Notes under the pieces: generated by a model | Databases searched by the model: none | Seen by the model: only the letters and a program-made list of their open reading frames with translations | What the model was told of the DNA's origin: nothing | Shown: in pieces, positions 36,550 to 45,768 of the stretch | Layout of the letters: each line of letters starts with the position of its first letter | How positions within the stretch are numbered: position 1 is the first letter of the stretch | Program-made: the position numbers and the translations under genes | Assembly (NCBI GenBank): GCA_023395395.1 | Contig: JAEWZH010000016.1 | Span: 28,589-92,588 of the forward strand | Origin: Bacteroidota bacterium | Lineage (GTDB): Bacteria > Bacteroidota > Bacteroidia > Bacteroidales > Porphyromonadaceae | Direction: 5' to 3' | Length of the DNA: 64,000 bases

Positions 36550-37146
36550 ATGAATATGAAGTTTGAGAAGTCACTTAAAGGTGTAGTTTTCCTTTTTGTC
36601 GTTTTGACGGGGATGTTTGTCGGGAGAGCTGATGCACAGAAAGTAGCAGCCAAGACTAATTTATTGTATGCAGCTACTACATCTCCTAATCTCGCACTCG
36701 AATTTAGGATGGGCAAGAAGACTACGCTCGAATTGGGTGGAGGCATTAGCCTGTGGAAATCAGAAGAAAATAATAGGACGTTTAAGCATTGGATGGCTCA
36801 ACCAGAGCTTCGCTATTGGTTTTGTGACGTATTCAATGGTCACTTTCTGGGTCTCCATGCCCATGGTGGGCAGTTCAATGTCGGTGGCATCGACATCCCT
36901 CTTGGTCGTCTCGAGAAGTTCAAAGATACACGCTACGAAGGCTACTTCTATGGCGCAGGGCTCAGCTATGGTTACCAGTGGGTATTGGGTCGTCACTGGA
37001 ATATTGAGGCCTCTATAGGGGGTGGTTACGCTCGTTTTTTCTACGACAAGTTTCCATGTGCCCATTGTGGGACCAAGTTCGGCGAGGGAGTCTACAACTA
37101 CTGGGGTATTACTCGATCTACCCTTTCTCTGGTCTACGTCTTCTAA
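36550..37146 (+). CDS. DUF3575 outer-membrane beta-barrel, first gene of the mfa-type locus
   Basis: 198 residues with signal peptide ending GRADAQ; paralogue of 26212-26787. Shared landmarks are AKTNLLYA..TSPNLALEFR, FNGHF.GLH, YGYQWVLGRHWNIEAS and a CAHCG cysteine pair, ending SLVYVF as an outer-membrane barrel does. A second ATG two codons in is equally possible. Role unknown beyond its fixed place ahead of a fimbrial operon. Confidence 0.75.
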   Translation: MNMKFEKSLKGVVFLFVVLTGMFVGRADAQKVAAKTNLLYAATTSPNLALEFRMGKKTTLELGGGISLWKSEENNRTFKHWMAQPELRYWFCDVFNGHFLGLHAHGGQFNVGGIDIPLGRLEKFKDTRYEGYFYGAGLSYGYQWVLGRHWNIEASIGGGYARFFYDKFPCAHCGTKFGEGVYNYWGITRSTLSLVYVF

Positions 37147-37204
37147 CATTGGTTAGAAGCTCTGATATTTTACAGAATACATATAAACTATTATATAGAG
37201 CGTG

Positions 37205-38638
37205 ATGAAGAAAACCGTAACTTCACTTGTCCTCCTCTTGATGCTTCTACCTCAAATGCTTATGGCACAGGATAAGTATATGGATCAAATCAAGGTCGAG
37301 GATCTGCGTGTGGATAGAGAGGGAGAATATGTGGTCGTAGATATGAAGATTAATCTGGACGATCTCAAGATTCGCTCCAATGATGTGATTCTTCTCTCCC
37401 CTGCACTTCGATTAACCGGTAGTCAAGAGGTCGTCAAGATGTTGGCTCCTCTTCAGGTGTCTGGTCGCACCCGCAGTATCGTACTGGATCGCATGGCTGA
37501 TACCGGGATTGCTCGTGAGTATAGAGTGGATCCAAGCATGGACTTCACCCGAAAGAATGGTACAAGCCAGTCTATATCCTATAGTCAGCGTATCCCATTT
37601 GAGCGCTATATGACAGAGGCTCAGCTGATATTTGTAGAGGTGGTGCAGGCGTGTGCCGACTGCTTTGTGCATGAGGGTGAAAAGGTGTTGCTCACTCCAT
37701 TTGTCAAGGAGCCTGTCTACCTTCTCTCCTATATTACACCTCAGGTAGAGCCTGTGAAGGCTCGTGCCGACAGGCATACTGCGACCTTCAACTTCGTGGT
37801 AGCTAAGCACGATCTCATCCGTGACTACAAGAATAACGCAGCAGAATTTGCCCGTGTAGACAAAGTGGTGAGTGAAGTGGTAAAGAATAAAGACTTGACA
37901 GTGACCGAATTTGCGGTAGCAGGCTATGCCTCACCTGAAGGTAATTTCGAGAGCAACCGTGCGCTTGCAGGTCGTCGTGCCAATGCTTTTGCCGATTACC
38001 TCGTATCTGCACACGGAGTGCAGAAGAGCCAGTTTAGGGTGACTGGTCATGGCGAAGACTGGGAGGGTCTCAAGGTCGCAGTCACCAATTCTAACCTCTC
38101 TACTAAGACTCAGGTACTTGATGTGATTGCTCATACCGGTAATCCTGATGCTCGAGATGCTAAGTTGCAGGCGATTGATGGAGGCAAGACTTATAACGAT
38201 TTGCTCACTGTCTATTACCCACCACTCCGTCGTACCGACTATGTGATTGCGTACAACGTGCGCGCCTTTAGTGTAGAGGAGGCGAGAGAGGTCATCAAGA
38301 CCAATCCAAAGCTATTGAGCCTAAACGAGATGTATCTCGTCGCTAAGAGCTATCCGGCGGAGAGCAAGGAATTCAAGGAGGTATTTGATATTGCGGCACG
38401 TCTCTATCCCAATGAGCCGGTCGCTATCATCAATGCGAGTGCAGCGGATATAGAAGGTGGTAACTATCAGGCTGCTATCGACCGTCTCGGCAAACTCTCC
38501 AATAACGCCGAAGCACTTAATAATCTAGGTATAGCCTATGCACGTATGGGCAATTTGGAGCGAGCCAAGGCGAGCTTCCTGCAAGCAATAAACTTAGGTA
38601 GTGCCAACGCCCAGCGCAATCTCGAGGAATTAAATTAG
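37205..38638 (+). CDS. OmpA-like/TPR fimbrial accessory protein, paralogue in the mfa-type locus
   Basis: 477 residues from ATG 37205 (a GTG directly upstream is in frame). Signal peptide ending MLMAQ; CADC pair in the first half; OmpA-like VAGYASPEGNFESNRALAGRR; YPPLRRTDYVI and FSVEEAREVIKTNP shared almost word for word with the first locus; C-terminal TPR LGIAYARMGNLERAKASFLQA. Same proposed role as its paralogue at 26815-28272. Confidence 0.75.
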   Translation: MKKTVTSLVLLLMLLPQMLMAQDKYMDQIKVEDLRVDREGEYVVVDMKINLDDLKIRSNDVILLSPALRLTGSQEVVKMLAPLQVSGRTRSIVLDRMADTGIAREYRVDPSMDFTRKNGTSQSISYSQRIPFERYMTEAQLIFVEVVQACADCFVHEGEKVLLTPFVKEPVYLLSYITPQVEPVKARADRHTATFNFVVAKHDLIRDYKNNAAEFARVDKVVSEVVKNKDLTVTEFAVAGYASPEGNFESNRALAGRRANAFADYLVSAHGVQKSQFRVTGHGEDWEGLKVAVTNSNLSTKTQVLDVIAHTGNPDARDAKLQAIDGGKTYNDLLTVYYPPLRRTDYVIAYNVRAFSVEEAREVIKTNPKLLSLNEMYLVAKSYPAESKEFKEVFDIAARLYPNEPVAIINASAADIEGGNYQAAIDRLGKLSNNAEALNNLGIAYARMGNLERAKASFLQAINLGSANAQRNLEELN

Positions 38639-38727
38639 TGAAGAGCAATTATTCTGAGCCCTTTGGGATCAGATAAGAGAATATAGAGATAATATATAGT
38701 ATTTTTAACAGACAAAAATTATTGAAG

Positions 38728-40410
38728 ATGAGAAAGTTAACAAGTATTGCAGCGTTACTCGCGATGACCCTTGGGTTCGTAGCATGTAACAAGGAAAATG
38801 CTCATCCAGAGCCAGACTTTAAGGCTCAGGGGTACATGAGCGTGGCGTTGCAGATGCCTACTGGCGGGCTGCGTGCCGATGGTCAAAATCAGACTAATCC
38901 TGATTACAACTTTGTTGGGAAGTGGGCTGGTAAGGACAAGATTGAGACAGTCGATATCTATGTAGTACCTACCAACACTGGTCTCGAGCTAGAGAAGCAC
39001 TCTTTGGCTTATGCTGATTACTACAATGAGCCTACTAAGGCAACTGATGGTAGCAACAACGTAGTGCTTACCCCTAAGAAGGCAGTTAAGGTTGGTGCTT
39101 TAGTTGGTCAGCAGGTACAGGTGTATGTGGTCTTGAATGCCTCACCTAAGGCTAAGGCAATTCTTGATGTAGCAACTTCAGCTAATTTCACGACTGAGTA
39201 TGCCAAGGTTATCGAGCTCTCTACAGCGACTGAGGCTGTGGCAACAGCACTCGTGACCGAGGAGAATACCGCAGGTGGTAAGATCGCAAAGAAAGCGGCT
39301 GACTTAAGCTCTGAGACCATTATGATGACTTGCTTGACACCATCTCCAGCTATTACACTTGAGCAAAGTGTGACAGAAGTGGATGCTGTAGCAGGTGTGA
39401 AGAACCAAGCTAAGGTCTCTGTAGAGAGAACTGTGGCACGCGTAATGGTATCTCTAGCTGCTGAGACATTTGAGATCAAAGACAAGGTTACAAACGCTAC
39501 TATCGGTACCCTCAAGAATCTTCGCTATGTGATTGCACAGGGCGAGCGCCAAGTGTACATCCAGAAGCAATCTGGAGGTAATGTAGATCTAAGTTGGAAG
39601 ACTCCTGGTAGCGATTTTGTCCCAACAGCAGTTGATTATAACACCCAGGCTGCTAACTATTATGATTACGCATCTCTATGGGTAGACTATAGTGCTGCTC
39701 TGCCTTCTGGAACCATTATTCCTACTATTGCTAACTACCAGCAAGATTTGGGTACCGTGACAGGTGAACTAGAGCGTAGCCTGACAGGAAAGTTCCTGCT
39801 TCCTAACACCCACAAGTATGGTGCTACTAAGGATGTCACTAACTATCGTAAGGGTAATACTCCTTATATCCTAGTGCGTGGTACATTTGATCCACTTCCA
39901 ACTATTTTTGCCGATCATGGTAAGAGTTACACAGATGGCACACCTGTTCCAGCTTATGTAGCAGGTCAAGACTTCTATGTTGGAACCAATGGTAAGTACT
40001 ATGTTAGCATGAGGTCTGTTCGTGACCCACAGGCGGGAGGTGTCAATGGCATGGATGCTAATAAGTATGTTAATGGGAAGGTACTTTATTTCGCATGGCT
40101 CAATCCAGATGTTAATGATGCTACCAAGTGGCTCAATTCTCCTGTAGTACGCAACAACATCTATCATGTACACATCAGCGGCTTCAAGTCTATCGGTGTG
40201 AACTGGAACCCACTTGTGCCAGATCCAGACCCTAGTAATCCAGCGAATCCAAACAACCCAGACCCAAATCCAAATGAGCCAGGGGATGATCCAAACGATA
40301 ATCCTATCAAGCCAGAGGATCCACTATCAAATGACGAGACTTATATGTCTGTTGAGGTGACTATCCTTCCATGGTTGGTTCACACTTACTCAGTTCAACT
40401 TGGATTCTAA
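38728..40410 (+). CDS. mfa1: Mfa1-type major fimbrial subunit
   Basis: 561-residue lipoprotein precursor from ATG 38728 (P. gingivalis Mfa1 is close to 563). Lipobox FVAC (C20). Long stretches match Mfa1 as I know it: NPDYNFVGKWAGKDKIE near the N-terminus, GKFLLPNTHK, NSPVVRNNIYH, the linker NWNPLVPDPDPSNP and the C-terminal MSVEVTILPW. Arg49 in GGLRADGQ sits exactly at the Arg-gingipain cleavage position of Mfa1. It would form the short fimbria. A Pro/Asn/Asp-rich linker (about residues 495-545) precedes the donor strand. A hairpin follows the stop codon. Confidence 0.93.
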   Translation: MRKLTSIAALLAMTLGFVACNKENAHPEPDFKAQGYMSVALQMPTGGLRADGQNQTNPDYNFVGKWAGKDKIETVDIYVVPTNTGLELEKHSLAYADYYNEPTKATDGSNNVVLTPKKAVKVGALVGQQVQVYVVLNASPKAKAILDVATSANFTTEYAKVIELSTATEAVATALVTEENTAGGKIAKKAADLSSETIMMTCLTPSPAITLEQSVTEVDAVAGVKNQAKVSVERTVARVMVSLAAETFEIKDKVTNATIGTLKNLRYVIAQGERQVYIQKQSGGNVDLSWKTPGSDFVPTAVDYNTQAANYYDYASLWVDYSAALPSGTIIPTIANYQQDLGTVTGELERSLTGKFLLPNTHKYGATKDVTNYRKGNTPYILVRGTFDPLPTIFADHGKSYTDGTPVPAYVAGQDFYVGTNGKYYVSMRSVRDPQAGGVNGMDANKYVNGKVLYFAWLNPDVNDATKWLNSPVVRNNIYHVHISGFKSIGVNWNPLVPDPDPSNPANPNNPDPNPNEPGDDPNDNPIKPEDPLSNDETYMSVEVTILPWLVHTYSVQLGF

Positions 40411-40471
40411 TCTGTAAGGTCAATGGAAATGCTGATGGCGAAAAGCCATCGTGAGATGATATTTTAGCAAT

Positions 40472-40524
40472 GGAGGAGGGGATATCCCTTCTGATGAGAG
40501 GTATTCCCTCCTCCTTATATATTT
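40472..40524 (+). terminator. hairpin between mfa1 and mfa2, probable attenuator
   Basis: GGAGGAGGGGATA (40472-40484) pairs with TATTCCCTCCTCC (40502-40514) through 13 bp including one G-T pair, then a T/A-rich tract. It occupies the same position as the hairpin after fimA. A smaller GATGGC/GCCATC hairpin precedes it at 40434-40450. Confidence 0.65.
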
Positions 40525-40558
40525 ACGATTATTAGTTTTTATAATAAAGCTATTGGTG

Positions 40559-41557
40559 ATGAATTTACGAAACAAGCTATTGATGATTGTGCTTCTAACT
40601 GGAGTACTACTTGGTGGATGCAATCTTATTTATGATGATTTGTCCGAGTGTCCTCAGGGAGTATATGTTAGTTATTACTCTAAGACACCTTGTGCCGTAG
40701 ATTCTACATTCTTGGGTGCGGAGGGTGCTCAAACGGTCTATCTATTTGCGTTTGATGAAAATAATGTATTGTACAACGTTGTTACCGAAAACAATGTTGT
40801 CTTAGACAAAAACTATAAGATGTTGGTGCCCGTAACTAAAGGGAGCTATACATTTATAGGATGGGCAGGAGTGGACGATACGTTCTTAAAAGGCTCGTTT
40901 ACCAAGGGCAAGACGACCAAGAGCGATCTGATGCTTACGCTTAAACAAGATAAGGGTTTTGGCCTTCTATCCCAGAATAAGAAGGTCTGGCAGGGAGAGT
41001 CGGACATCGTAGTGATGCCTGACGCCGCAGAGATCGGGTCGCTTTATAAGCACACTGCCATCAATCTGTTGGAGAAAACCAATAGAGTCAATATCACCGT
41101 GAAGATACACGAGTCCATTAAGGATAAGCTAGATCCAAAGGATTTCGTGGTCTCCATCATGTCCGCCAATGGGACGCTTAACATCGATGGCACCATGCCT
41201 CTCGGAGCAGATGCACTGAAGGCGGTAGTCAATTACAAGCCTTTTGGCACTACATACACTGACGATAGTATGAAGACCAGCTTCACCCTCATGGATCTGA
41301 AGACCGGTTACAATAATACGATTTCCCTCATCAATACCAAGACCGGTCAGGAGTTTCTTGGCGAGAAGGGATTAGACTTGATTGGCAAAATCCTGTTGGG
41401 AAACAATAACCCAAATGTCAATCTCGCCTGCGACCATGACTTTAATGTCGAGCTGGTGATTAAGGATAAGTGCTTAAATTGTGGTACATACACCTGCTTC
41501 GCTATCTATGTGAATGATTGGATGGTACATAGCTACGAGACAGAGCTAGGCTATTGA
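40559..41557 (+). CDS. mfa2: Mfa2/FimB-family fimbrial anchor
   Basis: 332-residue lipoprotein from ATG 40559; in-frame TTG and GTG codons just upstream are less likely. Lipobox LGGC (C20) is followed by the family signature DDLSECP, and the C-terminus is IYVNDWMVHSYETELGY. As the partner of an Mfa1 it should anchor the short fimbria and set its length. Paralogous to 29717-30670. Confidence 0.87.
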   Translation: MNLRNKLLMIVLLTGVLLGGCNLIYDDLSECPQGVYVSYYSKTPCAVDSTFLGAEGAQTVYLFAFDENNVLYNVVTENNVVLDKNYKMLVPVTKGSYTFIGWAGVDDTFLKGSFTKGKTTKSDLMLTLKQDKGFGLLSQNKKVWQGESDIVVMPDAAEIGSLYKHTAINLLEKTNRVNITVKIHESIKDKLDPKDFVVSIMSANGTLNIDGTMPLGADALKAVVNYKPFGTTYTDDSMKTSFTLMDLKTGYNNTISLINTKTGQEFLGEKGLDLIGKILLGNNNPNVNLACDHDFNVELVIKDKCLNCGTYTCFAIYVNDWMVHSYETELGY

Positions 41558-41585
41558 TGCAGATACTAGTGAGAGATTTTACAAA

Positions 41586-43118
41586 ATGAAGATGAAGGTA
41601 TTATATATGCGCCTCCTTGTCGGATTGGCTTTGCTTAGTCTCTTGGGATTGGCCTCGTGTACTAAGCAGGACGATGTGCCGGAGTCTGGAACGGATGTCT
41701 ATATGTCCTTTCAGATGAGTCAGGTCGCCTCCGGCAGTGGTGTCCGTGCACAGGGCTCTTCTCCCTCGATAAATACAGATGTAAACGATCGGGAAGACTT
41801 TGTGAGCAGATTTGGAGTATTTATCTTTGAGACCGGAGCTAGTGGTACCAAGGTCGCTGAAAAGTTTTCAGAGTATGCTTTCTTCGTGATGAAGTTCAAG
41901 AAGGGCACCTATGACTTCTACTTCATCGCCAATTACCCAACCTCAGATGAGACCAGCCTCAGTCAAATGAGTAAGTCGCAACTAGAGACTTATTTGCAGA
42001 CGCTTAAGCCTTACGCATTGCATCATATCCCATTAAGTACTGGACCTTTCTTTCCAATGGCGCGCGTGTATCGCAGTCAGACTATCATAGGGAATGGCTC
42101 TCCGATGGATCCCATTCCTTTCAAACCGGTAGTGGGAACCACTAATCAACTGGTGCCCATTAGTTCGTTGGGCAATGATTGGCAAAGTACCAGTAATATA
42201 CAAGATCAGGTGCGCCTTGTCCGTGCCAATGCTAAGATAGATCTTACCATCAATGGTGAGGGTGCTGTCGATGTGGCGAAAGTGGAATACTACAATGCTG
42301 CCGCAAATTACACCTTTGCGGAGCTCAATCCACGTCCGGCAAGCCAAGCCCTCTTGACTTCCCCTCTCGTTTTTAACTATACTGCACCTACGCCGACTAT
42401 GGGTGTTATCCAGACCAAGCTCTATGTCCCTGAGCGACTCTTCAATACCACTGAGACCAAGGGATGGGATACTACCACTGACCAAGCTCAAGGCGGTGTC
42501 AATTACATCCAGATTACCATGAAGAGTGGTCGTACGTATAGAGTGCCTGTGGTGTCTAATGGCCCGGCAACCGGCTACCAAACGTTTGCTAAAGATGCCA
42601 CCAGAGCTGATTACAACGTCATCCGCAATCACCATTATAAGTACGAGATTGCTATTGCTAAGGATTCCAAAGAGCTTGTAGTCAAAGCAGTGGTACTCCC
42701 TTGGACTTTGGTAGAGTCTGAAATCTCTTTCGGTAAGATTGTGTTTAATCAGACTTTCAACTACTCTGTGGGGACTGAATTGTCTGCCGATGGCAAAACG
42801 ATATTATTGCATCAGCAGACTCCGATAAGGTTCACTTTTAAACTTACAGAGCCTAAGGGAGCCATCTGGAGAGCGACACTTACCAATGGATTGGACTTCT
42901 CTCTCCAGCCTGATCCAGCAAGTCCAAATGGTGGCGTGAGTGGTGTTGCCGATCCCAATACAGAGTATTCGATGGTAATTACCCCACTCAAGCCCTACGA
43001 TGGGACGCCTCGTCTTACCGAGTTTTATATTACAGTAAATGGGGAAGAAGTATCCCTTATTGCTGGACAAGAGGAGGTTGGCCCTGGCAAGCGCCCTGTA
43101 TTTAAGCAGGTAGAGTAA
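41586..43118 (+). CDS. FimC-like (Mfa3 position) fimbrial accessory lipoprotein
   Basis: 510 residues, lipobox GLASC. SGVRAQGS is a potential Arg-processing site, followed by FGVFIFETG. The C-terminal half shares HHYKYEI, VLPWTLVE and WRATLTNGLDF with the first-locus FimC, so it is the paralogue in this position. In P. gingivalis the gene after mfa2 is mfa3; whether this one is orthologous to mfa3 or to fimC cannot be decided by eye. 28 bases after mfa2. Confidence 0.75.
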   Translation: MKMKVLYMRLLVGLALLSLLGLASCTKQDDVPESGTDVYMSFQMSQVASGSGVRAQGSSPSINTDVNDREDFVSRFGVFIFETGASGTKVAEKFSEYAFFVMKFKKGTYDFYFIANYPTSDETSLSQMSKSQLETYLQTLKPYALHHIPLSTGPFFPMARVYRSQTIIGNGSPMDPIPFKPVVGTTNQLVPISSLGNDWQSTSNIQDQVRLVRANAKIDLTINGEGAVDVAKVEYYNAAANYTFAELNPRPASQALLTSPLVFNYTAPTPTMGVIQTKLYVPERLFNTTETKGWDTTTDQAQGGVNYIQITMKSGRTYRVPVVSNGPATGYQTFAKDATRADYNVIRNHHYKYEIAIAKDSKELVVKAVVLPWTLVESEISFGKIVFNQTFNYSVGTELSADGKTILLHQQTPIRFTFKLTEPKGAIWRATLTNGLDFSLQPDPASPNGGVSGVADPNTEYSMVITPLKPYDGTPRLTEFYITVNGEEVSLIAGQEEVGPGKRPVFKQVE

Positions 43119-43183
43119 GGGAGTAGGATATTAGAATATTTATGGAGCCATGGCAATGAGCGTCCGTAGCCGTGAAATAAGAT

Positions 43184-45709
43184 ATGAATAGATATACGTT
43201 ACAATACTTTATCGCCATTATTTTCGTGATACTACTTATTGGTAGCGCTTGCACGAAAGAGGGATCTAATATTGTGCCAGATTTACCCGATGGCGTAAAA
43301 GCTATCGAGCTCAGAGTAAGGGCACAAAACCAAGCTACAGGAAGCTCCTTTCGTTCGGCTACAGGTGAGACGACTCCTTCTACAAGGGCGTACGGCAGTG
43401 AGCCGGGCGACCAATATGAGGGAACATATGCTACTGACCTTAGGGAAAATATCATTGAGAATGTCGAAGTATTTCTATTCAACACCGATGGTACGCTGAA
43501 AAAACGCTTCAGCGGTAGCCAACTGAGGAAGGAGGGTAATGAGAATAGCGCTACCCTGCGTATGCTCATTCCCAATGACGAAGTGTCACAGTACGAAGGA
43601 CAAAGTTTTAGGGTGGTGGTTGTCGCTAACGCTACCATCATCATCCCTACTACCGTAGTCCGTCTGACCGAATTGCAAGCCCTTATACAGCAGACCGCTG
43701 GTATCAATGGCGTACCGGGGACGCCTCAGACAAAGTTCCTGATGGATGGAGCAATCAATACTCAAACTATCCAATGGGGGGCTAACTTTACCTATACGGT
43801 TCCGGGGGAGCTGCCTCTACGTCGTGCCTTGGCGAAAATCCGCCTCCGCATCAAGGAAGTGGACGTCAATGTTACCGCCAATGCACAAACGGTGCATTAT
43901 GAGATGGTAGGGCAACCCAAGGTGAAATTGGTGCACTATACCGAAAAAACATCCTTGATCCAAGGGGCACCCTATCAGACACAGTCTTTGGAGTGGAAGA
44001 CATCGAATTACCGTACCATGGGTTGGTACACTTTTCCTGGCAAGATAAACGATGCCGATCCTGCCAATCCCAATAGATTCCTCTCAGCTAATTTGCCCTT
44101 CTACACTTACGAAAACGATTGGACCGATGACAATGCCCATGAGACTTATCTTATCGTGGAGATTACATTTAGGGCGAAAGACCCTGTGACAGGAGTGTAT
44201 GGTGAGAATAAGCCCTATTATTACCGTGTCCCCATCAACTATCGCCTGCCCTTACCGGGGATGAACGATCAAGAAAAAGCCGGTCTATACAAGGTGCAGC
44301 GCAATCATCTCTACGATATCGTCTCCTCGATTGGTGTCCTTGGTAGCGAAGACGAAGGAGAACCATTTGAGGTGGAAGCTTATGTCGCTATTCAACCGTG
44401 GAATGAGCCAGATATTATGGATGGAAGTATCCGTAACGCTCATTTCTTGGTGGTCAAGGAGCTACAACCTCTGATGCCTAATATGGATACGCGTCAGGTA
44501 GGATACCTCTCCGATCTCCCTATCCAACCCAAGGCAGGGACTACTGAGATCGAGATTACGAAAACAGTATTTGAATACTACGACCAAAAGGGAGAGCATA
44601 TGGTCTTTACCGACAACGGCACCAATGTAGTGGTTACACAGAATGGCGTAAATGTCGGGACTTATGAGTACGGTCAGACTTACACTGGCTTTACTGAACC
44701 CTTTACCAAATTTGGTGGAGCTAAGGTTACATTTGACGAGACCAATCCCCAGAACAAGAAATTGACCATTACACATGCAATACCGACCAATTACGTGCCT
44801 TATGAAATCTATTTTCGTGTGCAACACGTGCCGGTCGCAGGCGAGTCAGGCACCCCACTCTACAAGGATGTGCACGTCACTCAGTATCCACCCAAATATG
44901 TCACGGGTACGAAGTCGCCAGGCTATAAACCCAATGAAGGTGATACGGGACCTTATGCCGATTTCCGCTTCCATGATAGATTAGGAGCTTGGAGCGGAAC
45001 TACCGGAACATCGTATTTTGGTACACAGAAAAATGATGTCTTCTATAAGGTGACTACGGTGGTCAATGCGGGGAATGAAAAGATTGGCGACCCTACCGAT
45101 ACCAATGGTAGGACACGAACCGATCCAGAGGCTAATCAGCTAATCTCTCCAGAGTTTATTATCGCTTCTCAGCACGGATTGGCTAATACCAATACTCCAC
45201 AGTATGATTATGTTTGGAATTTTAATCCAGAGTGGCAATCACAAGTGAGATATGGGGCATACTATGGACCTTACTCAACTCACTTCGAAGATAGATCTCC
45301 ATATTATGATCCAAGGGAATCCGATTATGAGTTTGATGACAATCGCCAAGTTGGTTATAAGACATATAGAAATGCTGATGACCGCTGCTACAATTATTTT
45401 GAAGGCGAATATGGGATGGATGGTAATTATGAGGAATATTATGTTGATGCTTGGAATCGTAGAACTTCACGTACCATCGCCAAAACATTTAAGTACAAAG
45501 GGCGTTGGCGTATACCTACTGTAGCCGAATTGGCGTACATCGATAAGATACAAGATCAAGCAGGATCTGCCGTGAAGAGCCTCCTATTTGGGCAATATTA
45601 TTGGACAGCTCAAACAGGAATGGCGTATAACTTTACATCAAATAGCTTGAGCAGTCAATCTGGAGCTTCGGTGCGTTGTATTTTCGATACCTACAAAGTG
45701 AATGATTAA
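43184..45709 (+). CDS. FimD-like fimbrial protein with C-terminal adhesin-like domain
   Basis: 841 residues, lipobox GSAC. Two possible Arg-processing sites (SSFRSATG, PSTRAYGS), pilin-like VEVFLFNTDG, and a C-terminal domain GRWRIPTVAEL..SAVKSLLFGQYYW..SVRCIFDTY that parallels the end of the first-locus FimD. A tyrosine-, aspartate- and asparagine-rich insert (about residues 690-765) makes it longer than its paralogue. Large size and lectin-like end suit a tip adhesin; that role is inferred. Confidence 0.75.
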   Translation: MNRYTLQYFIAIIFVILLIGSACTKEGSNIVPDLPDGVKAIELRVRAQNQATGSSFRSATGETTPSTRAYGSEPGDQYEGTYATDLRENIIENVEVFLFNTDGTLKKRFSGSQLRKEGNENSATLRMLIPNDEVSQYEGQSFRVVVVANATIIIPTTVVRLTELQALIQQTAGINGVPGTPQTKFLMDGAINTQTIQWGANFTYTVPGELPLRRALAKIRLRIKEVDVNVTANAQTVHYEMVGQPKVKLVHYTEKTSLIQGAPYQTQSLEWKTSNYRTMGWYTFPGKINDADPANPNRFLSANLPFYTYENDWTDDNAHETYLIVEITFRAKDPVTGVYGENKPYYYRVPINYRLPLPGMNDQEKAGLYKVQRNHLYDIVSSIGVLGSEDEGEPFEVEAYVAIQPWNEPDIMDGSIRNAHFLVVKELQPLMPNMDTRQVGYLSDLPIQPKAGTTEIEITKTVFEYYDQKGEHMVFTDNGTNVVVTQNGVNVGTYEYGQTYTGFTEPFTKFGGAKVTFDETNPQNKKLTITHAIPTNYVPYEIYFRVQHVPVAGESGTPLYKDVHVTQYPPKYVTGTKSPGYKPNEGDTGPYADFRFHDRLGAWSGTTGTSYFGTQKNDVFYKVTTVVNAGNEKIGDPTDTNGRTRTDPEANQLISPEFIIASQHGLANTNTPQYDYVWNFNPEWQSQVRYGAYYGPYSTHFEDRSPYYDPRESDYEFDDNRQVGYKTYRNADDRCYNYFEGEYGMDGNYEEYYVDAWNRRTSRTIAKTFKYKGRWRIPTVAELAYIDKIQDQAGSAVKSLLFGQYYWTAQTGMAYNFTSNSLSSQSGASVRCIFDTYKVND

Positions 45710-45768
45710 GGAAATATTGTCCCTCCCATTTGCCTCAATTGGTTGATGGCTCTATAAGATAAAGCATT

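Noticed and set aside
40216..40330. Pro/Asn/Asp repeat in mfa1 as a recent slippage expansion
   Set aside because: The same linker exists in P. gingivalis Mfa1 as I know it, so it is an old feature of the protein.
43102..43707. 201-codon minus-strand frame at the junction of two fimbrial genes
   Set aside because: Overlaps the lipobox region of the FimD-like gene on the other strand and shows no protein features.
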